Assembly (NCBI GenBank): GCA_003241175.1
Contig: QFOI01000264.1
Location: 1 to 5,232 of the forward strand
Source of the DNA: Pseudopedobacter saltans
Lineage (GTDB): Bacteria > Bacteroidota > Bacteroidia > Chitinophagales > Chitinophagaceae
Direction: 5' to 3'
Length of the DNA: 5,232 nt
Shown here one piece after another: positions 1-5,232 of this stretch. Within the stretch, counting starts at the first letter, position 1, and each line of letters starts with the position of its first letter. Under the pieces are notes generated by a model, which made no database searches, was not told the DNA's origin, and saw nothing but the letters and a program-made list of their open reading frames with translations. Position numbers and translations under genes: made by a program.

Positions 1-566
1 GCCTTGTTGGTGGTTTGAATAAATTGATACAATTGCTGGCGTGAAGCGACATCCAAATGATTGCTTGGCTCGTCCATAAGCACCAAATCGGCTTGATGAA
101 TATCGACACCCGCTAAAAATAATTTGGTTTTCTGTCCGCCGCTTAAAGTAGATAATTTTTGATGCAAATTAAGTTCAGGTAAATTCCATTGCTTTAGCAC
201 CTCATGAATGCGATTTTCAATGTCCCAATCATCTGCCAATGCATCATAATTTTCCTCAGAAACATCTCCTTCTAAAATGGCATGTAAAGCTTTTAGTTTA
301 TTGGATATTTGCAGAGCTTCCGCAATAGTTTCTTCGTTTAATTGCCCGAAATGTTGTGACACAACATATATTTTTCCATCACAAATAATGTGACCATTGG
401 TTGGCGCAATTTGCCCCGAAATTAGGTGTAATAAAGTAGACTTTCCTGCACCGTTATTGCCGACAAGTGCCAATTTTTCACCTTTCTGAACAGATAAATT
501 CAATCCATTGAAAAGCTTAGTTTTATTGGGAAATATATAAGATAGGTTTTGTAAATAAAGCATCAT
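1..566 (-). CDS. ABC-F family ATPase, N-terminal part (runs off left edge)
   Basis: This is the first ATPase domain of an ABC-F protein. These are soluble, membrane-segment-free twin-ABC proteins that act on ribosomes, either as translation factors or by protecting them from antibiotics. Of the protein, 188 codons are visible. Walker A is GNNGAGKST (residues 36-44), followed by a Q-loop glutamine in VVSQHFG (about 71), the signature LSGGQ (141-145), Walker B LVLMDEP (161-167, catalytic Glu166) and the ABC-F hallmark NHLD (169-172, here SNHLD instead of the usual TNHLD). No transmembrane segment is seen. The second ABC domain and the inter-domain linker lie outside the window. Two consecutive ATGs occur (566-564 and 563-561). 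AAAGGA directly precedes the first, so the second is better spaced and gives MLYLQNLSY, a usual family start; the choice shifts the protein by one residue. It is transcribed divergently from the efflux operon. Family assignment is firm. Whether it is a resistance-type or housekeeping member cannot be decided here. Confidence 0.93.
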   Translation of the reverse strand, partial: MMLYLQNLSYIFPNKTKLFNGLNLSVQKGEKLALVGNNGAGKSTLLHLISGQIAPTNGHIICDGKIYVVSQHFGQLNEETIAEALQISNKLKALHAILEGDVSEENYDALADDWDIENRIHEVLKQWNLPELNLHQKLSTLSGGQKTKLFLAGVDIHQADLVLMDEPSNHLDVASRQQLYQFIQTTNK

Positions 567-591
567 TCCTTTCTTTAAATAGTTAATAATG

Positions 592-616
592 AAGGAAAAA
601 CAATTTTATTTTCCTT
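592..616. repeat. 8-bp inverted repeat over the candidate ABC-F promoter
   Basis: Perfect arms AAGGAAAA (592-599) and TTTTCCTT (609-616) flank a 9-nt spacer. The spacer contains the predicted -7 element of the ABC-F gene. It could be a regulator-binding site over that promoter, or a weak hairpin if transcription starts further upstream. It does not resemble the palindromes at 743-771 and 1449-1465, so a different factor would be implied. It could also be chance symmetry in AT-rich DNA. Confidence 0.35.
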
Positions 617-629
617 GTTAAAAAATCAA
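601..629 (-). promoter_or_regulatory. Candidate promoter for the ABC-F gene
   Basis: On the minus strand, TAAAATTG (608-601) matches the Bacteroidota -7 consensus TAnnTTTG at all but one fixed position. A TTG (629-627) lies 18 bp upstream, in the range expected for the -33 element. Initiation would be near 590-596, leaving a leader of roughly 25-30 nt before the ATG at 566. In such AT-rich DNA a one-mismatch hit can arise by chance, so this is only a candidate. Confidence 0.35.
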
Positions 630-742
630 TCTAAAAGAAAGTGAATCCTACATTATGGTAATTATTTGCTTTATTGTTTGAACGCTAAATTAGGAAATAA
701 AGAGGATATTTCTTAGTATTAGTTATTTTAAATATTTCAAAT

Positions 743-771
743 AAAAAATATTAACACTGTTAATATTTTTT
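743..771. promoter_or_regulatory. Perfect 29-nt palindrome, likely TetR operator 1
   Basis: Arms AAAAAATATTAACA (743-756) and TGTTAATATTTTTT (758-771) are exact reverse complements around a single central base (757). The symmetry stops at 742/772. It ends 16 bp before the start codon of the adjacent TetR-family gene and covers the region just upstream of its predicted -7 element, where the -33 contact would fall. TetR-family dimers typically bind such dyads and repress their own promoters by blocking polymerase. The core TATTAACACTGTTAATA (749-765) recurs with one change at 1449-1465, which strongly supports an operator. The sequence shows the symmetry and the second copy; binding by this TetR is inferred. 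Confidence 0.8.
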
Positions 772-774
772 CCT

Positions 775-782
775 TAGCTTTG
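775..782 (+). promoter_or_regulatory. Predicted -7 element of the tetR promoter (TAGCTTTG)
   Basis: TAGCTTTG is an exact match to the Bacteroidota primary-sigma -7 consensus TAnnTTTG. It ends 5 bp before the ATG at 788, so transcription would begin at or within a few bases of the start codon, giving a leaderless or nearly leaderless mRNA. No good TTG/TTTG is seen at the -33 position; that region is the left arm of the 743-771 palindrome (ATTAACA). A repressor on the palindrome would exclude polymerase here. The promoter may also drive the whole downstream operon. Confidence 0.6.
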
Positions 783-787
783 TATTT

Positions 788-1432
788 ATGAGCATACAAG
801 ATCGTAAACAAAAACATAAGGAATCTTTAAAAAGAGAGATTTTGGAAGCAGCGAAATCGCTGTTTTTAAAAGATGGTTTTGATGCAACTTCTATTCGAAA
901 AATAGCTCAAAAAATTGACATTAGTCCAACAACTATTTATCTGTATTACAAGGACAAGGCAGAGATTGCATTTTCTTTACATGTAGAAGGGTTTAAAAAA
1001 TTATCCGAATTTTTTATCGCAATTAATAATATAGAGAATCCTATGGAACGGCTAAAAGCCATGGGGAAAACTTATATTCAATTTGCGTTAGAAAATCAAG
1101 ACTATTACGAGCTAATGTTTATAAACAAAGAGCCTTTGTGCTTTGTAAAGGAAAACATGCAAGACGGAGAGTGGAAGGAAGGCGAGAATGCTTTTCATGC
1201 TTTGGTCAGCAATATTAAAGCTTGTCAATTGGTTGGTTTTTTTCCAAAACAAGATCCTTATGCGATGGCGCTCATGGTTTGGAGTACGATGCACGGCATG
1301 TGCAGTCTTCAACTACACGGTCATATCTCATTTATTGCAGAGGATAAAGAGGCATTTGCTGATTTTACTTTAAAGGATGTCATAAATGATATTTTTAAAA
1401 CATTTATTCAGATACTAGAAAGTTTTAAATAA
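788..1432 (+). CDS. TetR/AcrR-family repressor of the efflux operon
   Basis: This is a 214-residue protein of normal TetR-family length. The N-terminal DNA-binding domain occupies about residues 13-60: KREILEAAKSLFLKDGF, then the helix-turn-helix (about 34-53) ending in the characteristic TTIYLYYKDK. The ligand-binding part carries W165, H169 and G170 in VWSTMHG, the motif that names the WHG-type TetR C-terminal domain, and a family-like KTYIQFALENQDYYELMF stretch (94-111). The ATG at 788 is the only sensible start: no other Met occurs before residue 86, and the helix-turn-helix domain needs this start. It is the first gene of the cluster, with the channel gene starting 33 bp downstream. Palindromes before it and before the channel gene suggest it represses both itself and the pump, with release on binding a pump substrate or related molecule. 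The ligand cannot be predicted. Family assignment is secure; the target operon is inferred from position and operator sites. Confidence 0.93.
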   Translation: MSIQDRKQKHKESLKREILEAAKSLFLKDGFDATSIRKIAQKIDISPTTIYLYYKDKAEIAFSLHVEGFKKLSEFFIAINNIENPMERLKAMGKTYIQFALENQDYYELMFINKEPLCFVKENMQDGEWKEGENAFHALVSNIKACQLVGFFPKQDPYAMALMVWSTMHGMCSLQLHGHISFIAEDKEAFADFTLKDVINDIFKTFIQILESFK

Positions 1433-1448
1433 TTTTTTTTGCATTATA

Positions 1449-1465
1449 TATTAACACCGTTAATA
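1449..1465. promoter_or_regulatory. Second copy of the palindrome, likely TetR operator 2
   Basis: TATTAACACCGTTAATA has 7-bp perfect arms (TATTAAC and GTTAATA) around a 3-nt centre and is identical to the core at 749-765 at 16 of 17 positions. It lacks the A6/T6 flanks that extend operator 1 to 29 nt, so binding may be weaker. It sits in the 33-bp gap after tetR and abuts the ATG at 1466. I see no convincing TAnnTTTG element immediately upstream (only TTTTTTTG at 1434-1441). The site may therefore govern a weak internal promoter or act as a roadblock to transcription entering from tetR. Confidence 0.7.
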
Positions 1466-2827
1466 ATGATAACACAGATAATAAAAATAAAAAAACAATT
1501 GTTGTGTTTTGTCTTAATACTAAGCGGAATTACAGCCGAAGCCCAGAACAACTATTTAGATAAATACGTTGATACGGCATTGCAAAACAATCTCGTGTTA
1601 CAGCGAAAAAATATTACAATTGAGCGTGCGCAATTGTCGCTGAAAATTGCGAAAAGCTATTATTTGCCAAATAGTTCATTCCAAATGGGTTATCAAACTG
1701 CCGATGGAGGACGCGTGATTCCTTTGCCTTTGGGAGATATGTTGAATGGTGTTTATAGTACGTTAAACAGTATTACTAATACCCAAAATTTTCCACAACT
1801 AGCAAACGAAAATGTTCAGTTTTTACCCAAAAATTTTTATGACGCAAAATTGCATACGACGATGCCAATCTATGATGCAGATATTCATTATGGAAAAAAG
1901 TTAGCAGAACTACAAGTCGGCATTTCCGAAATGGATTTGGGCGTCTACAAAAAAGATTTAATCCGTGACGTTAAATCTGCATACTATCGCTACCTGATGG
2001 CATTGCAGACAATTACAATCTATAGTCAAGCATTAGCATTGTCGGAAGAAAGCCAAAGAGTGAATCAAAAACTATTGGACAACGGAAAAGGTTTACCTGC
2101 TTATGTTTTACGTTCTGAAAGTGAAGTTGCAAATGTAAAGGCACAAATTACTAACGCCAATTTACAAGCTAAAAATGCGAGACTATATTTTAATTTTTTA
2201 CTAAACAAACCTTTGTCAGATTCTATTCTGGTAGACCCGTTGGAAGAAAATACTATTGCACAGAAAACACTAATCTACACAAAAAATGTGGATGTAGATA
2301 ATCGTTTAGAAATAAAATCGCTCGAAAGGCAACAAACTATCAACGAAACGCTTATTGCCAAAAATAAAGCAGCATTTTATCCCAAACTCAATACTTTTTT
2401 AGACTTGGGTTCACAAGCGCAGGATTGGCATTTCAATAGTCAATCACGATACTATATGTTCGGCGTACAATTGAGCGTACCGATATATACAGGTAGCAAA
2501 ACACGTAACCAAATCAAACAAAGTTATTTAGATGCAAAAGCTTTATCTATCGGCATAGAACAAGCAAAGCAGCAATATAGCGTGGCTGCGCAATCGGCGA
2601 TTAATAATTTGCAATCTTCTATAGAATCTTTCCAAGCCAAACAAAAACAATTGGAGGCTGCGTCTTCTTATCAACGCCTCATCGAGCGCGGTTACAAAGC
2701 GGGAAGTAATACCTATATTGAAACAATCGACGCTCGTAGTCAGTTGACGAATGCAAGTATTGACAAAAATATCCAGGCATATCAAGTATTGATCAATCTG
2801 GCAGAAGTAGAAAGAAATATTCCTTAA
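1466..2827 (+). CDS. TolC-family outer membrane efflux channel
   Basis: This encodes the outer membrane duct of the tripartite pump. From the ATG at 1466 the product has 453 residues, the usual TolC-family size. It starts with a signal peptide: lysines at 7, 9 and 10, a hydrophobic core LLCFVLILSGI (12-22) and a likely signal peptidase I site TAEA|Q after residue 26. No lipobox is seen. The mature protein shows the two-fold internal duplication of outer membrane efflux proteins: YLPN...TMPIYD (66-137) in the first half is matched by FYPKL...SVPIYTG (304-343) in the second, each followed by a long Gln/Ala-rich helical stretch. A TTG at 1439 opens the same frame, but starting there would add nine residues before the signal peptide and place the operator inside the gene, so I reject it. 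The adaptor gene follows after 19 bp. Identity as a TolC-type channel is firm; the exported substrate is unknown. Confidence 0.92.
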   Translation: MITQIIKIKKQLLCFVLILSGITAEAQNNYLDKYVDTALQNNLVLQRKNITIERAQLSLKIAKSYYLPNSSFQMGYQTADGGRVIPLPLGDMLNGVYSTLNSITNTQNFPQLANENVQFLPKNFYDAKLHTTMPIYDADIHYGKKLAELQVGISEMDLGVYKKDLIRDVKSAYYRYLMALQTITIYSQALALSEESQRVNQKLLDNGKGLPAYVLRSESEVANVKAQITNANLQAKNARLYFNFLLNKPLSDSILVDPLEENTIAQKTLIYTKNVDVDNRLEIKSLERQQTINETLIAKNKAAFYPKLNTFLDLGSQAQDWHFNSQSRYYMFGVQLSVPIYTGSKTRNQIKQSYLDAKALSIGIEQAKQQYSVAAQSAINNLQSSIESFQAKQKQLEAASSYQRLIERGYKAGSNTYIETIDARSQLTNASIDKNIQAYQVLINLAEVERNIP

Positions 2828-2846
2828 ACTATATAAAATCAGCATT

Positions 2847-3890
2847 ATGCGTAACCATATTTCAACCATTTTTTATTTTTGTATTCTTTTAATAGTTGGC
2901 TGTAAAGAGAAACAAAAACCAACCAATAACGAAGAAGAAATTATCCCTGTAAAAGTGATGAACATACAGTCTTCTTCGGCACAAACTGCTATTCACGCTT
3001 CGGGTAAATTTAGTACAGACAACGAAACCATATTGTCTTTCAAAAATGGAGGTATCGTCAGGCAACTATACGTCAAGGAAGGCGATTATGTGCAACAAGG
3101 TCAATTGTTGGCGCGAGTTGACCCAACGGAAATAAAAGCAATGACGCAACAAGCGGACATTTCTGTGGAAAAAGCGGAACGTGATTATCAACGTACTAAA
3201 CGTTTGTATTTGGATAGTGTAGCTACTTTGGAACAAATGCAAAATGCAGAAACTGCTTTAAAAATTGCACGTCAGCAAAAAGTAGGGCCACAGTTTAACC
3301 AGTCTACGACAGAATTGCGTGCAACACAATCTGGTTATGTTCTACGTAAATTTATAAATGATGGCCAAGTGGTCGCTCCTGGAACACCCATATTTGAAAT
3401 TAATGGAACGGCAAGCGGTAATTGGATTTTGGAAGTTGGAGTTAGCGATGCGCAATGGTCTCAGATAAAAGTGGGTGATGATGCCGATATCCAAACTGAT
3501 GCGCAACCCAATCATATTTTGAAAGCAACAGTCAGTAAAAAAACAGAAGGTTTGGATCCCAATAGTGGCACATTTATAATTCAACTGAAAGTAAAAGACG
3601 CCAAAGATTTCAAACTAGCAAGTGGACTGTTCGGAAAGGCTACTATATATCCGAAAGTTATTAATAGTATTTGGAAAATTCCAGTGGCGGCGTTGATGGA
3701 TGGCGATAATAGTCAAGGTTTTGTTTTCTCGGCGGACGATCAAAAAACAGTACACAAAATTCCGGTTACGATACAGAATATTGTCAATGATTCTGTTACT
3801 ATTTCACACGGATTGGAATCTACACGTTTGCTGATTACAGAAGGAAACGCATATCTAACCGAAGGTTCAAAAATCAAAATCATCCACTAA
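2847..3890 (+). CDS. RND efflux periplasmic adaptor (membrane fusion protein), lipoprotein
   Basis: This encodes the periplasmic adaptor that links the RND permease to the TolC-like channel; the product has 347 residues, typical of AcrA/MexA-like adaptors. A lipoprotein signal ends in the lipobox IVGC, so Cys19 would be lipidated and anchor the protein. Next come the first half of the lipoyl/barrel-sandwich domain (about 68-95, GGIVRQLYVKEGDYVQQGQLL), a fairly short alpha-helical hairpin (about 95-150, rich in Gln, Glu, Lys and Ala), and the second lipoyl half (about 159-185, SGYVLRKFINDGQVVAPGTPIFEI). A beta-barrel region (about 192-270) and a membrane-proximal domain complete it. The phrase normally read as APxxG before the second lipoyl half is ATQSG here, a minor variation. 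The ATG at 2847 is right because it puts the hydrophobic segment directly before the lipobox. The permease gene starts 12 bp downstream, indicating co-transcription. Confidence 0.93.
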   Translation: MRNHISTIFYFCILLIVGCKEKQKPTNNEEEIIPVKVMNIQSSSAQTAIHASGKFSTDNETILSFKNGGIVRQLYVKEGDYVQQGQLLARVDPTEIKAMTQQADISVEKAERDYQRTKRLYLDSVATLEQMQNAETALKIARQQKVGPQFNQSTTELRATQSGYVLRKFINDGQVVAPGTPIFEINGTASGNWILEVGVSDAQWSQIKVGDDADIQTDAQPNHILKATVSKKTEGLDPNSGTFIIQLKVKDAKDFKLASGLFGKATIYPKVINSIWKIPVAALMDGDNSQGFVFSADDQKTVHKIPVTIQNIVNDSVTISHGLESTRLLITEGNAYLTEGSKIKIIH

Positions 3891-3902
3891 ACTGAGACGA
3901 AA

Positions 3903-5232
3903 ATGAATATTTCAAATTACTCGATAAAAAACAGTTCGTTTACGCTCATAATGGTGTTGATGGTGGCGGCTTTAGGCATTTCTTCTTTATTAAATATGCC
4001 ACGTTCGGAAGATCCTGATTTGAATCCACCAATGTTCCCAATTGTAGTTGTATATCCAGGTACTACGCCAAAAGATATGGAGGAGCTGGTTGTCAAGCCC
4101 ATAGAAAAAGACGTGTACGGTTTGGATGATATCAAACGTATCAAAACGACTATTCAAAATGGCTTAGCCGTTTTACAAGTTGAATATCAATACAAAGTAA
4201 AAGTTGACGATAAATATCAAGAGTTGGTGAGAGAAACCAATAGTCTTAGAAGTAAGTTACCAAGCGATATTTATAGTATGGAAGTGCAAAAAGTGACACC
4301 TTCCAATGTGAATGTATTACAGATTGCACTCGTATCAGAAAACGCTTCTCGTAACGCACTCAACAAAGCGGCTGATCATTTACAAGATGAGTTGGAAAAA
4401 GTGCCTACATTGAAAAATGTGGAAATACAAGGTATTGGCGATCGTGAAGTGCGTGTCGATGTCAATCTCGCAAAACTAGCGCAACTTCAGTTACCATTGA
4501 ATATCGTTGCGAATGCTATCCAAGGAGAAACGACGAGTATTCCCGGTGGCGATATTTACGAAGGAACAAAATCCTACAATCTAAAATCCAATGACAACTA
4601 TCAAAATATAGAGGAAATAAAAAATACGGTTGTTGTAAGTCGTGCCGACGGAACTATATTATTGAAAGATATTGCCAATGTGTATTACGACTATGCATCA
4701 CCAAGACATATCACAAGATTGAATGGTCATAGAAGTATAGTAGTCATTGCAGCACTCAAAGGAGGAACCAATATTAGCGTAGCCGAAAAAGAATATTTAC
4801 CTGTTATTGAAAAAGTGAAAGCAGGTCTTGCCAAAAACATTGATCTAAAAGTAAATTTCGATCAAGCGGAAAATGTTAATCGTCGTTTAGAACATTTGGG
4901 AGAAGATTTTTTGATAGCGATTTGTTTGGTATTGATAACATTGTTGCCTTTGGGAGGAAGAGCATCTTTAGTTGTTATGATTGCGATTCCTTTGTCTTTG
5001 GGTATTGGTATTATTTTACTCAATGCATTTGGTTATAGTTTGAATCAATTGAGTATAGTTGGTTTGGTTGTGGCGCTTGGTTTGTTAGTGGATGATAGTA
5101 TAGTTGTGGTGGAAAATATAGAGCGATGGATGCGAGAAGGTTATTCTAAAATGGATTCCGTATTGAAAGGAACAAAGCAGATCAGTATGGCCGTATTAGG
5201 CTGTACTGTGACTTTGATTATTGCATTTCTTC
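3903..5232 (+). CDS. RND efflux permease, N-terminal part (runs off right edge)
   Basis: This encodes the inner membrane proton-driven pump of the complex, in the AcrB-like hydrophobe/amphiphile efflux group. About 443 of the roughly 1,000-1,050 residues usual for the family are present. TM1 spans about 12-31, followed by the family phrase MPRSEDPDLNPP (32-43) and the first periplasmic porter region with VVVYPGTTPKDMEELVVKPIE. TM2 (about 336-350), TM3 (356-374) and TM4 (384-405) follow. TM4 contains GLLVDDSIVVVENIERWM with adjacent Asp397 and Asp398, which correspond to the proton-relay aspartates of AcrB (Asp407/Asp408), so the pump is expected to be active. The lysine and arginine partners in TM10-TM11 lie outside the window. 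No frameshift or internal stop is seen. The ATG at 3903 gives the standard short cytoplasmic N-terminus. It is the last visible gene of the OEP-MFP-RND series. Drug export is the likely role, but substrate is not determined by what can be seen. Confidence 0.94.
   Translation, partial: MNISNYSIKNSSFTLIMVLMVAALGISSLLNMPRSEDPDLNPPMFPIVVVYPGTTPKDMEELVVKPIEKDVYGLDDIKRIKTTIQNGLAVLQVEYQYKVKVDDKYQELVRETNSLRSKLPSDIYSMEVQKVTPSNVNVLQIALVSENASRNALNKAADHLQDELEKVPTLKNVEIQGIGDREVRVDVNLAKLAQLQLPLNIVANAIQGETTSIPGGDIYEGTKSYNLKSNDNYQNIEEIKNTVVVSRADGTILLKDIANVYYDYASPRHITRLNGHRSIVVIAALKGGTNISVAEKEYLPVIEKVKAGLAKNIDLKVNFDQAENVNRRLEHLGEDFLIAICLVLITLLPLGGRASLVVMIAIPLSLGIGIILLNAFGYSLNQLSIVGLVVALGLLVDDSIVVVENIERWMREGYSKMDSVLKGTKQISMAVLGCTVTLIIAFL

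Noticed and set aside
589..621. Short plus-strand frame starting ATG AAG GAA in the divergent gap
   Set aside because: Only ten codons before a stop, no initiation signals, and it coincides with an inverted repeat and the candidate promoter of the opposite gene.
743..771. The AT-only palindrome followed by Ts read as an intrinsic terminator
   Set aside because: The stem is almost entirely A/T pairs with only a 1-nt centre, so it would not form a stable RNA hairpin. It lies directly before a gene, no transcript is expected to end there, and its core recurs at a second promoter-like position. An operator fits better.
1433..1440. Run of eight Ts after the tetR stop as a terminator
   Set aside because: No GC-containing hairpin precedes it, and the following genes are tightly spaced on the same strand.
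1439..1465. TTG at 1439 as the start of the TolC-family gene
   Set aside because: It would add nine residues before a well-formed signal peptide and overlap the palindrome; ATG at 1466 is a better start.
2543..2869. Minus-strand open frame of 108 codons inside the channel gene
   Set aside because: It is fully antisense to the strongly supported TolC-family gene and shows no recognisable domain. The same applies to minus-strand frames at 1112-1312, 3342-3584 and 3917-4144, and the alternate plus frame at 1188-1373.
1..5232. Mobile elements, CRISPR repeats, tRNA or rRNA genes
   Set aside because: No transposase-like coding sequence, regularly spaced repeats, terminal inverted repeats or structural RNA signatures were seen; coding density is high and gene order is that of an ordinary efflux operon.

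Overview
The window most likely comes from a Bacteroidota genome. The evidence is AT-rich DNA, almost no Shine-Dalgarno-like sequence before the genes, a TAnnTTTG-type -7 promoter element in front of the regulator, and proteins whose wording fits this phylum (TolC-like outer membrane protein, lipoprotein adaptor, RND permease). The genus cannot be named from the sequence alone.

Layout. On the minus strand, from position 566 to the left edge, lies the N-terminal part of an ABC-F family ATPase (C-terminal part outside the window). A 221-bp divergent intergenic region (567-787) follows. On the plus strand come four closely spaced genes: a TetR-family repressor (788-1432), a TolC-family outer membrane channel (1466-2827), a lipoprotein periplasmic adaptor (2847-3890) and the first ~443 codons of an RND permease (3903 to the right edge). 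The gaps are 33, 19 and 12 bp, so they look like one operon encoding a complete tripartite efflux pump with its own regulator.

Control. The best non-coding signal is a pair of matching palindromes. One is a perfect 29-nt palindrome (743-771) that ends 16 bp before the tetR start codon and overlaps its predicted promoter. The other is a 17-nt copy (1449-1465) that directly abuts the channel gene's ATG. Their 17-nt cores are identical at 16 of 17 positions (TATTAACAC[T/C]GTTAATA). The simplest reading is that the TetR protein binds both, controlling its own promoter and entry into the pump genes.

Overall this is a recognisable, classical kind of locus (TetR plus OEP-MFP-RND). I see no evidence of a wholly new system. 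What merits follow-up is the two-operator arrangement, the apparently leaderless tetR transcript, the corrected start of the channel gene, and possible co-regulation of the divergent ABC-F gene.
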